64,000 nt of DNA. It comes from Algoriphagus sp. GTDB lineage: Bacteria; Bacteroidota; Bacteroidia; Cytophagales; Cyclobacteriaceae. The stretch lies in assembly GCA_030729785.1 (NCBI GenBank), contig JANQWS010000032.1, forward strand, positions 1 through 64,000. The letters are read 5' to 3'. Shown here piece after piece: positions 51,436 through 58,499 of this stretch. Made by a program: the position numbers and the translations under genes. How positions within the stretch are numbered: position 1 is the first letter of the stretch; the number at the start of each line of letters is the position of its first letter. Below the pieces are notes generated by a model. The model had not been told where the DNA came from. It worked only from the letters and a program-made list of their open reading frames with translations, and searched no databases.

Positions 51436-52473
51436 ATGAATTCACGAAGAAGATTTATACAAAATACGAGCATTATAGGATTGGCTATGACTGTACAACC
51501 CAATTTACCTGTTTACGCCTCTCAGAGAAAAGTACTGGGACATGGCGATTTCACCTATACGATAGATCCGAGTTGGGGAAATTTAGATCCTGCCAAGGTA
51601 CCGGTGGTCAACTGCCACGAAATGGTGATGGATCGAAAAGGAAGAATGATTCTGTTGACAGACGAACCCAAAAACAATGTCATTATTTACAGTCAATCGG
51701 GCAAGTTGCTGACTACTTGGACACTGGGGCTTCCCGCAGCTCATGGCTTGACTTTAGTAGATGAAGGGGATGCAGAATACCTTTGGGTGGTGGACAATGG
51801 TGGAAGGGTGCTCAAAACCACTCTTGACGGCAAGGTAGTTGCTGAACTAGCCTCACCCATAGCAGAAGGTATCTATTCGGAAAAAATGCGTTGGGTGCCT
51901 ACAGAAACGACTGTAGCGCCCAATGGGGACTTGTATGTAGCAGATGGTTACGGCTCCCAATTTTTTCTCCAGTACGATAGTCGAGGAAATTTTATCCGAA
52001 AATTTGGAGGAGCGGGAAATGAAGATGGGCAGTTCAGTACTGCGCATGGGATTGCAGTAGATCAGCGTGGGGGCGAACCTACCTTGATTTGTACGTCAAG
52101 GGGACATAATTCATTTAAGCGATTTACGCTGGATGGTACCTACCTCGAAACGATTTTTCTTCCTGGGGCTTTCGTATGTCGGCCCGTGATTCATGGAGAT
52201 AATCTGTATGCAGGGGTGTGCTGGTCTAGGCTTCGGTATTTAGAGCAAACGGATAACTCTGGGTTTGTGACTATTCTGAACAAAGAAAACCGAGTAGTTT
52301 CCAATCCTGGAGGTACAGAACCCTACTATCGAGACGGAAATTTGCAGGTCATGCTTCAAGAGGAGGCTGTATTTAAGCATTGTCACGATGTGTGCATTGA
52401 CCAAGATGAAAACATCTATGTGTGCCAGTGGAATGCTGGAAAGTCTTATCCGATTAAATTAACGCGGATTTGA
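51436..52473 (+). CDS. NHL-repeat six-bladed propeller protein, exported
   Basis: A 345-aa protein from ATG 51436 (MNSRRRFIQNTSIIGLAMTV). A longer frame would begin with TTG inside repeat R5 and is rejected. The N-terminus is a Tat-like export signal (SRRRF then a weak hydrophobic stretch ending PVYA). The body is made of NHL/propeller blades, for example VAPNGDLYVADGYGSQF, GNFIRKFGGAGNEDGQF, GIAVDQRGGEPTLICTS and CIDQDENIYVCQW. It resembles the peptidyl-alpha-hydroxyglycine-lyase-like NHL family; activity is not certain. It is flanked by R5 and R6 in the same orientation. Confidence 0.8.
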   Translation: MNSRRRFIQNTSIIGLAMTVQPNLPVYASQRKVLGHGDFTYTIDPSWGNLDPAKVPVVNCHEMVMDRKGRMILLTDEPKNNVIIYSQSGKLLTTWTLGLPAAHGLTLVDEGDAEYLWVVDNGGRVLKTTLDGKVVAELASPIAEGIYSEKMRWVPTETTVAPNGDLYVADGYGSQFFLQYDSRGNFIRKFGGAGNEDGQFSTAHGIAVDQRGGEPTLICTSRGHNSFKRFTLDGTYLETIFLPGAFVCRPVIHGDNLYAGVCWSRLRYLEQTDNSGFVTILNKENRVVSNPGGTEPYYRDGNLQVMLQEEAVFKHCHDVCIDQDENIYVCQWNAGKSYPIKLTRI

Positions 52474-52661
52474 GTGATCTAGGTTTCATTTAGATTTAGG
52501 CTGGAATTGAGTATGCTTTCTAGGATTGATTTTTTTGATTACCCCCGGTTTTCTCTGGGAGTCTTTAATTTTGCTGTTTGGAAGGGGTATAGCTGGTTGC
52601 TTTAATTTTAAGTTCTATTTTCTTTGGGCTTTGCTTACAGTCTGGGCTAATAAATTTTTTT
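52474..52661. other. AT-rich spacer before repeat R6
   Basis: This 188-bp stretch between the NHL gene and repeat R6 has no gene, RNA or terminator that I can support. Two T-rich tracts are present but are not preceded by a hairpin. Confidence 0.4.
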
Positions 52662-52805
52662 TGATGATCCGCTTTGTCTCCAGTAACGAAAGAAGATAAG
52701 GATTGAAGTTCATGTAGGTTAGCTGTGGACTGTGGGCAGTGGACTTTCGTCGAACCGCAGTAAGTCAAACAAATCTTAAGCTACTAGCATGATTGCGGAT
52801 AATCA
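52662..52805 (+). repeat. Interspersed palindromic element, copy R6
   Basis: A 144-bp copy with ends TGATGATCCGC (52662-52672) and GCGGATAATCA (52795-52805). The left arm is well conserved (CCAGTAAC, GATAAGGATTGAAGTTCAT), and the core is short (TGTGGACTGTGGGCAGTGGAC). The internal box is reduced to CGAACCGCAG. It is in the same orientation as R5 on the other side of the NHL gene. Confidence 0.85.
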
Positions 52806-52844
52806 TATAAAATTTTATGAAAGAGGCTGTATGTAAAATAAACC

Positions 52845-52917
52845 AGTGGATATCTATAAATTAATAGTGGATAACCTGTTCTTTTACACCTATTTACAGG
52901 GTAAAAATTGTGGAGAA
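52845..52917 (-). other. Cluster of three DnaA-box-like 9-mers
   Basis: Compared with TGTGGATAA, AGTGGATAT (52845-52853) matches 7 of 9, AGTGGATAA (52866-52874) 8 of 9, and TGTGGAGAA (52909-52917) 8 of 9. All lie in the same orientation, spaced 21 and 43 bp, about whole helical turns. A very AT-rich tract follows (52920-52960). It could be a replication-control or DnaA-titration site, or chance in AT-rich DNA; no dnaA or dnaN gene is near. Confidence 0.3.
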
Positions 52918-52989
52918 GTTTTTGTAAAAATAATTGGAATAATTTTTTTTATACACCAACTTTAATTCATCAAGTAAGAGAAAAAAAGA

Positions 52990-53590
52990 CCGAAAGTAAG
53001 ATTTCGGAATGTAGATTGAAAGTTTGAGATCGGGCACAAAGGGGGACCTACTTTAGGGGAAGTCTCTGAGACAGGAAACTGCAGAAATGCCAAAAAACGA
53101 TGGGCTTGAATTTGGGAATTTCTTCGGAAAGAATCAAAGTTCCATGCAAGAAGGATTGGGAAAGAAATTTCTTGATTGAGAGGGGTAACCCCAGAATTGT
53201 GCAAAGTGGATTAATCGGCACAGCTGAACCTTCGGGGAAGGTTGTACAAACATCGGGCACAAAGGAATTGCTCCTTAATTGGGGTGGTTTGCAACGGGCA
53301 GCCGCAGAAGTGCTACAACTGATCGGCCTGGGAGTCTATCTTTAGGATAGCTTCGGGAGTTCCACCATGAAGGAGCACTTGCTTGCACGTGTTTGAAAGG
53401 GGCAACCACAGAAATGGAAAGGAATCTCTACAAAAACAGGACTAGTCCGTATGGGCGGCATCAATTTTCATTTTGGACCTGGGCAACTAGGAAAAGTCTT
53501 TACCTGTAGCTTGAGGGAGGCAGTGAACCACGGGAATCTGTCGACCAAACGGGAAGCTTTCGCAAGAAATGCTTCCCGTTTCTGTTTTTT
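52990..53590 (+). ncRNA. Candidate large structured non-coding RNA (family not recognised)
   Basis: About 600 bp with no credible protein but dense hairpins on the plus strand: CCGAAA/TTTCGG (52990-53007); a CAG-GAAA-CTG loop (53072-53081); TTTC-TTCG-GAAA (53119-53130, an extra-stable UUCG loop); GGGG-TAA-CCCC (53182-53192); AACCTTC-GGG-GAAGGTT (53227-53243); CTATC/GATAG (53336-53350); and the terminal hairpin (53547-53581). The 14-mer ATCGGGCACAAAGG occurs at 53029 and 53252, and both copies are followed 52 nt later by GCAGAAnTGC. A related CACAGAAATGG occurs near 53408. GC content is higher than in the flanking spacer. The 5' end is uncertain (52960-53030). I do not see tmRNA, RNase P, 6S or SRP landmarks. 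Confidence 0.7.
53547..53590 (+). terminator. Intrinsic terminator of the candidate RNA
   Basis: AAACGGGAAGC and GCTTCCCGTTT pair over 11 bp; the inner TTTC-GCAA-GAAA adds four pairs and a GNRA loop, with one bulged T (53570). A TCTGTTTTTT tail follows. The T-run is on the plus side only, so transcription is rightward. Confidence 0.9.
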
Positions 53591-53614
53591 GACCATTTTT
53601 AGTAGCTTGGAGCA

Positions 53615-55063
53615 ATGAAAAATCTAGTTGCTAGTGTCGTTTATGTTGGCTTAGTCTGCGGACTAATGTCCTTTCAGGTGAATTCACCCGATTTGCCAGT
53701 TCCCAATAAACCCAACGTAATTTTTATTTTAGCGGATGACCTAGGCTATGGTGATTTGGGCTTTCTAGGGCAAAAACACATTGAAACACCTAATTTAGAC
53801 TTGCTAGCGGCTAGGGGGATGCTATTTTCCAATCACTATGCTGGTGCTCCTGTATGTGCCCCTTCACGCTCAGCGCTGCTTACAGGTTTGCATACCGGCC
53901 ATACCCCCATACGGGGAAATTTTGAGGTTCAGCCTGAAGGGCAGTATCCCATGCCAGATACCTTGCTCACCTTGGGAAAAATTTTTCAGCAAGCTGGTTA
54001 CCGCACCGCTGCCTTTGGTAAATGGGGATTGGGCTTTGTAGGGACCACGGGAGATCCTTCAAATCAAGGTTTCGATCATTTTTTTGGTTACAACTGCCAA
54101 CGCTATGCGCATCGCTACTATCCTGCTTATCTCTGGGAAAATCAAGAGCAGGTTCCGCTACTTGGAAATGACTGGACTACAAAAACCACTTTTGCACCAG
54201 ACCTCATCCATCAGAAGAGTTTGGAATTTATGGAGGCCAACCGGCACCAGCCCTTTTTCTTATTTCTGCCTCTAGTGATGCCCCACGCAGAATTGGCAGT
54301 GCCTGAAGACGAGGTCTTTCAATACTATCGTACAAAATTTGGGGAGGAGTTCCCACACATTGCTCCTCCGGGAGGGGATTATGGCCCAGAAATGGTTATT
54401 CCCGGTTACCAGTCTCAACCCTATCCACGGGCAACATTTGCAGCCATGGTGGCTCGAATCGATCGCTATGTAGGCGACATCATGAATAAATTGGAAGCCT
54501 TAGGCATTTCCGAAAACACGCTCCTGGTTTTTACTTCAGACAATGGTGCGCATCGTGAAGGAGGGGCAGACCCGGAGTTTTTTGATTCGAATGGGCCATT
54601 TAGAGGGTATAAAAGAGATGTATATGAGGGAGGGATTCATGTGCCTCTCGTGGTTTCTTGGCCGTCCAAAATTCCAGCAGGAAGCCATTCCACACAGATT
54701 TCGGCTTTTTGGGATTGGCTGCCTACCCTCACGGAATTATTAGTTCAATCAACGACCACCGAGATAGATGGAGTGTCTTTCTTGCCGACGCTATTGGGAA
54801 CTGGAACTCAAAAACAAGCCGATTACCTGTATTGGGAATTTCACGAATCAGGAGGGCGACAGGCACTGCTGCAGGGAGAATGGAAATTGGTTAAGTATCA
54901 GGTGAAAGATCCAAGCAAAACAAAAGTGGAATTGTTTCACCTTACCACTGATCCTGAGGAACGGACTAATGTAGCCCTAGATCATCCCAAACGTCTGGCA
55001 GAACTCGAAATACTGATGCAAAAAGCCCATCGTCCCAATCCGGTCTTTCGCCAATTGGACTAA
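53615..55063 (+). CDS. Type I (formylglycine) sulfatase, exported
   Basis: A 482-aa arylsulfatase A-type enzyme with a signal peptide (1-22). It removes sulfate esters, probably from algal or host polysaccharides. The active-site motif is CAPSRSALLTG with C81, to be converted to formylglycine; metal ligands are DD (41-42) and DNGAH (about 309-313). FGKWGLGF and HRE-type residues follow the family. The C-terminus ends in VFRQLD, and that tail sequence reappears 843 bp downstream (see repeats). It starts 25 bp after the RNA terminator, so it likely has its own promoter. No sulfatase-maturation gene is nearby. Confidence 0.92.
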   Translation: MKNLVASVVYVGLVCGLMSFQVNSPDLPVPNKPNVIFILADDLGYGDLGFLGQKHIETPNLDLLAARGMLFSNHYAGAPVCAPSRSALLTGLHTGHTPIRGNFEVQPEGQYPMPDTLLTLGKIFQQAGYRTAAFGKWGLGFVGTTGDPSNQGFDHFFGYNCQRYAHRYYPAYLWENQEQVPLLGNDWTTKTTFAPDLIHQKSLEFMEANRHQPFFLFLPLVMPHAELAVPEDEVFQYYRTKFGEEFPHIAPPGGDYGPEMVIPGYQSQPYPRATFAAMVARIDRYVGDIMNKLEALGISENTLLVFTSDNGAHREGGADPEFFDSNGPFRGYKRDVYEGGIHVPLVVSWPSKIPAGSHSTQISAFWDWLPTLTELLVQSTTTEIDGVSFLPTLLGTGTQKQADYLYWEFHESGGRQALLQGEWKLVKYQVKDPSKTKVELFHLTTDPEERTNVALDHPKRLAELEILMQKAHRPNPVFRQLD

Positions 55064-55083
55064 CTACCGTTTCACTTCCTACT
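55044..55083 (+). repeat. Direct duplication of the sulfatase 3' end, copy 1
   Basis: Contains the exact blocks TCTTTCGCCAATTGGACT (55044-55061) and GTTTCACTTCCTACT (55069-55083). It includes the last six codons and stop of the sulfatase gene. The second copy lies exactly 843 bp to the right, with no indel between the two blocks. Confidence 0.88.
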
Positions 55084-55148
55084 GCTTGAATCCAACTAAG
55101 AACTAGGATCCTATATAAAAGGATTGCTTCTATTTTCTCTAGCAGCAT

Positions 55149-55184
55149 AAAAAAAGGGGCCTCTATTAGTGGACCCATTTTTTT
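55149..55184. terminator. Bidirectional terminator between sulfatase and lipoprotein genes
   Basis: An A-run (55149-55155), GGGGCC...GGACCC imperfect hairpin (55156-55176) and a T-run (55178-55184). It could serve the convergent sulfatase and lipoprotein genes; the stem has mismatches. Confidence 0.55.
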
Positions 55185-55221
55185 ACTATTTAGAATGTCA
55201 ACTAATAAATTAATTCCCATT

Positions 55222-55746
55222 CTATTCTCCAGCGGAAAGCTTCCTTTCAGCAATGATAACTTTTCTTAATTTGCCATCAACCACCAGGGCATCATAATAT
55301 TGATTCACTTTTTCATCCTGTCCATCAATTGAAAGTGTAACGACGGCCGCACCAGTTACCCATTGTTGAACCTCTCCATTTTTTCCTTTAAAACTACTTG
55401 CTATGATAAATTTAATATCCCATCTCGGATTAACAGTGGCAAACATTGGGAGTAAAACCTTAAAATGATTATCCGTTCCCTCTGCAACATTCCCATCGGA
55501 CATTAAAAGTTGAAACAATTTTGGATCCTGTAGGCTACGAATGGTAGCAGTATCTCTTTCATTGTGTGCGATAAGTATTTTCTCTAAGATTTTTACCGAA
55601 GACGAATCGCCAGCATAAACAGCGGTCTTCGTACCGTCTTCTGTAGTATCATAGCCAAGGACTTCTTTTTCAATAGTAGTAGATTTTTGCTCGGCACAAG
55701 CAAATAAAGTACTTGCAGTGACTGCAATCAAAATTAATTTTTTCAT
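55222..55746 (-). CDS. Lipoprotein with ketosteroid-isomerase-like (NTF2) domain
   Basis: A 174-aa lipoprotein (lipobox LFACA, C17). Residues 52-170 look like an NTF2/SnoaL-type domain: KILEKILIAHNERDTATIRSLQ, FKVLLPMFATVNPRWDIKFIIAS, and NQYYDALVVDGKLRKVIIAERK. No catalytic pair is certain. It lies inside an 843-bp segment flanked by copies of the sulfatase 3' end, so it may be a mobile or inserted gene. It is on the opposite strand to the sulfatase. Confidence 0.7.
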   Translation of the reverse strand: MKKLILIAVTASTLFACAEQKSTTIEKEVLGYDTTEDGTKTAVYAGDSSSVKILEKILIAHNERDTATIRSLQDPKLFQLLMSDGNVAEGTDNHFKVLLPMFATVNPRWDIKFIIASSFKGKNGEVQQWVTGAAVVTLSIDGQDEKVNQYYDALVVDGKLRKVIIAERKLSAGE

Positions 55747-55886
55747 AGTTTTTTTGGGTTGAATTTTGTTGGTACTAATCGTTCCGTTTTTTAGTGTGGG
55801 CTCTGGACTCCACCAACAAACAATGTATCATTTAAAAAATGATAACTACTATTTTGAAAATTTCATTTCAAATTGAACAAATCCCA

Positions 55887-55926
55887 TCTTTCGCCAATTG
55901 GACTGAGTAGGGTTTCACTTCCTACT
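55887..55926 (+). repeat. Direct duplication of the sulfatase 3' end, copy 2
   Basis: TCTTTCGCCAATTGGACT (55887-55904) and GTTTCACTTCCTACT (55912-55926), spaced as in copy 1. Translated in the sulfatase frame it still reads FRQLD and then TGA, though no gene continues upstream. It is a remnant, placed between the lipoprotein gene and the acetyltransferase. Confidence 0.88.
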
Positions 55927-55951
55927 TCTTAAACTCAAAAGGATTAACCTA

Positions 55952-56524
55952 TTAAGTCTGCTGGGGGAATTTGGAATTCCAATCCCAATACACAATTGCC
56001 CAGGGATTCAAGCTGTCTTGAAAGGTATGGAGGATTTTAAATCCTACCCGTTGATGCGCTGCCAAGGAACGGTAGTTGCTTAAAGCAACGGAGGTAATCG
56101 CAAAGTCATAGGTTGAAGCATACTGCTCCCGATAAGCTGCACATAGTTTGTCAAATAGGCCTGTTCCTCGTTGGGACTTTCCTACACAGACCTGTCCCAC
56201 GACCATGAGATTGTAGTCGGTTATTTTTTTTCCCCCAATTTCTGATTGGTCAAAATTTTCAAAAAGCGGAACCATCAAAGGAACTACTTCTCTGGAATCT
56301 ATCGTCATTGCCAGTACATAGCCTACCACCTGGTCATTCTCCTTCGCAAGCACATGGGGAGCAATCTTATGCATGGTTTCCAATTGTGCGAGGTTGTGCT
56401 GAATCGTGACAAATCCTTGCTCATCTTTCTCTTCCTGTGAAAGTGTGGTCGATAGATTTTCGCGCTGTAGGGATAAAATCCCCTCGAGATCAGTGGTGGA
56501 TTGGGATGGACAAAGGTAAACCAT
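55952..56524 (-). CDS. GNAT-family N-acetyltransferase
   Basis: A 190-aa acetyltransferase. The core has VGQVCVGKSQRGTGLFDKLCAAYREQY (about 116-142), the acetyl-CoA loop motif Q/RxxGxG/A modified to QRGTG, and a typical ending AHQRVGFKILHTFQ. It transfers acetyl to an amine in the cytosol; substrate unknown. It stands alone on the minus strand. Confidence 0.85.
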   Translation of the reverse strand: MVYLCPSQSTTDLEGILSLQRENLSTTLSQEEKDEQGFVTIQHNLAQLETMHKIAPHVLAKENDQVVGYVLAMTIDSREVVPLMVPLFENFDQSEIGGKKITDYNLMVVGQVCVGKSQRGTGLFDKLCAAYREQYASTYDFAITSVALSNYRSLAAHQRVGFKILHTFQDSLNPWAIVYWDWNSKFPQQT

Positions 56525-56660
56525 GAGTATTCGGGAAATAATTTTCCAAATAAGTGGAATAAATCTTTGTGAAAAAATAGGTAGGAGATCACTAAAATAA
56601 GTAAAGATGGAATAGTCTTAGATTTTCTTTAAATTTCAGTCTACTTGAATTGCGCTTCCT

Positions 56661-57026
56661 ATGAAACCTATTTCTTATTTCTACGGACTTTGGGTGTTTC
56701 TCTTTGCACTTTTTGCTTATTGGCAAATCAACGATCCCGACCCAGAAGTTTGGGTGAGCATCTATGCAGTAGCAATCATTTTCTCTTTATTTGCTATTCG
56801 AGGGATTTTTCCAAAAATCCCATTGACCCTAGTGGTGATTTTATGTCTTTTGGGAGCAGCTTACTTTTTTCCAGGTGGGGTAGGAGACTGGATTGCTGCC
56901 GAATGGGCACAAAAAGATCTCACCATGAAAACTCCTCAGATGGAAGAAAACCGAGAAACCTTCGGTTTGCTCACCATTGCACTTGTTTTGAGTCCAGCGC
57001 TATTCAGAGCCTGGAAAAAAAACTGA
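56661..57026 (+). CDS. TMEM220-like four-helix membrane protein
   Basis: A 121-aa protein with four helices (about 7-22, 32-48, 55-70, 101-116). The WQINDPDPEVWVSIY block near residue 21 is the hallmark of the transmembrane 220 family. Function unknown. An overlapping frame (56645-57040, same strand) is out of frame with this and is not a gene. It is about 40 bp before the NIPSNAP gene, in a likely operon. Confidence 0.85.
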   Translation: MKPISYFYGLWVFLFALFAYWQINDPDPEVWVSIYAVAIIFSLFAIRGIFPKIPLTLVVILCLLGAAYFFPGGVGDWIAAEWAQKDLTMKTPQMEENRETFGLLTIALVLSPALFRAWKKN

Positions 57027-57066
57027 TTTCCATCCAATAAATCTCATACAACTAACTTTAAAATCC

Positions 57067-57807
57067 ATGCGTATTCTAATTGTTCTTTTCTTCTTTATGA
57101 GTTCACTTTTCGCTTCAGCTCAGCAAACCATCAAAAGCGCTTATTTTGAAATGCGTACTTACACGGCACATGATGGGAAAATGCCCGACCTTATTCAGCG
57201 TTTTCAAAATCATACACAAACCTTATTTACCAAACATGGAATTGAAAATATTGCTTATTTCCTTTCTGAGGAGGCTCCAGAAAAGCAGCTCACCTTCATT
57301 CTAGGCTATCCCACCGATTCAGAGCGAGATATTCGCTGGGCCAATTTTGCAAACGACCCCGAATGGAAGGCAGTGGCCAAGGCTTCTGAAGCGAATGGTC
57401 CTCTTGTTCAAAAAGTAGATCAAGTATTTATGGTATGGGCTAAAGATCTCAATTCTAGGGAAGTCTCTCGTCCAAGTGGTATTTTTCAATTACGAACGTA
57501 TCATTTATTCCCGGGAAAGGTAGATGCGATTCAAACCCGTTTCCGAGACCATACCCAAGCCTTGTTTGAAAAGCAGGGCCTCTCCAATTATCCCTATTGG
57601 ATTACGGTTGAAAAAGAAGGGGTGCAGTCCAAATTGGTTTACCTCTTGGGGCATCAAGGAAAAGTAGAGTTTAATGCAGCATTCGATCGATTTAGAGTAG
57701 ATCCCGACTGGATTCGAGCTAGAGACGCCTCAGAAATGCCTGGGAAAATTGTAGAGAAGGTAGATACCAAGTTTTATCTAGCACTCCCTTTCTCTCGGAT
57801 GAAGTAG
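57067..57807 (+). CDS. Exported NIPSNAP-family protein with two domains
   Basis: A 246-aa protein with a signal peptide (1-18, ending FASAQ). It has two tandem NIPSNAP (ferredoxin-like) domains: YFEMRTYTAHDGKMPDLIQRF (about 26-46) and FQLRTYHLFPGKVDAIQTRF (about 141-160), each followed by a matching DPEWK or DPDWI segment. The family is found in many bacteria and mitochondria; no enzymatic role is established. Confidence 0.9.
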   Translation: MRILIVLFFFMSSLFASAQQTIKSAYFEMRTYTAHDGKMPDLIQRFQNHTQTLFTKHGIENIAYFLSEEAPEKQLTFILGYPTDSERDIRWANFANDPEWKAVAKASEANGPLVQKVDQVFMVWAKDLNSREVSRPSGIFQLRTYHLFPGKVDAIQTRFRDHTQALFEKQGLSNYPYWITVEKEGVQSKLVYLLGHQGKVEFNAAFDRFRVDPDWIRARDASEMPGKIVEKVDTKFYLALPFSRMK

Positions 57808-57959
57808 CATTCTCTGCAAGAAAAATGATTCGTCTGGGGCAATTAGTCCTTTATATTTAATTAAAAGAGGAACCAGATTGCTTCCACTTTTTACTTTCAA
57901 CTTGATGTAGCGTTTAGGCTAAAAAAATCGTTAGAATGGTGTAATTCACTAAACTTTCC

Positions 57960-58301
57960 ATGCGAATCTCCTTTATTCTGGTAGCGCTAGCCATTGCGGT
58001 GTTTTCTTGTCAACCACAAGAGAAACCACAAATTTGCAATGTAGATGATCCACTTACAGAATTGGTTTGGCTCAAGGACTTGCTTGCCACGGCTGATGCT
58101 TCTGATCTATCAATTTATTCCTATTTAATTCAAGGTTCCTTTCAAGAGGAGCCGGTATTTATCCTTGGGAATTGCTGTCCCTTTTGTAATTGGATGCCTG
58201 TGGTATTGGATTGTCAAGGGAATCCTATTCCACAGGCAACTCTGTTTGAGGTGGTGGATCAAAAGGTGATTTGGCGAGCAGAAGGATCAGTATGTGCTTA
58301 A
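57960..58301 (+). CDS. Cys-rich lipoprotein, DUF6970-like
   Basis: A 113-aa lipoprotein (AVFSC, C17) with a compact mature domain carrying conserved cysteines: ICNVDDPLTELVWLK, GNCCPFCNWMPVVLDCQGN and a C-terminal CA. The ELVWLKDLL opening and CCPFCNW motif are, as I recall, typical of the DUF6970 domain. Function unknown; the cysteines may form disulfides or bind metal. It ends before a strong bidirectional terminator. Confidence 0.75.
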   Translation: MRISFILVALAIAVFSCQPQEKPQICNVDDPLTELVWLKDLLATADASDLSIYSYLIQGSFQEEPVFILGNCCPFCNWMPVVLDCQGNPIPQATLFEVVDQKVIWRAEGSVCA

Positions 58302-58438
58302 TTGGTGGAACTAGATTAAACGAGGCTTATCGCCATTTCCACTCGATGAGTAAGGGTTTCGAATCAACTAGATCCTCCTTTAATGAGTAGTAGGTTCAAG
58401 AAAAAATAGTTGTAAGTCCATAAATTTTACTGATATGG

Positions 58439-58482
58439 ATCAACAAAAAGCCACTCCTAGAAAGGAGTGGCTTTTTGTTGAT
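58439..58482. terminator. Strong bidirectional terminator
   Basis: A perfect 20-bp stem (58439-58458 and 58463-58482) with an AGAA loop. Its AAAAAGCCACTCCT arm gives an A-run on one side and a T-run on the other, which suits both the 57960 gene (+) and the ThuA fusion gene (-). Confidence 0.93.
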
Positions 58483-58499
58483 GTGGGTAAATAGGTTGC

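Noticed and set aside
53100-53345. 81-aa plus-strand frame inside the candidate RNA
   Set aside because: It crosses several strong hairpins, has no ribosome-binding site and no family, and lies in a region whose structure explains it better.
52990-53590. tmRNA or RNase P RNA as an explanation of the structured region
   Set aside because: No tRNA-like T-arm or tag peptide for tmRNA and no GAGGAAAGTCC-type core for RNase P were seen, although only a covariance search can exclude a divergent form.
55467-55475. GATTATCCG box inside the lipoprotein gene
   Set aside because: A single box without arm or partner, and it codes for ordinary residues of the NTF2-like domain; chance match.
56645-57040. 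131-aa frame overlapping the TMEM220-like gene
   Set aside because: Same strand, other frame, with odd composition; the 121-aa TMEM220-like frame has clear helices and a family motif.
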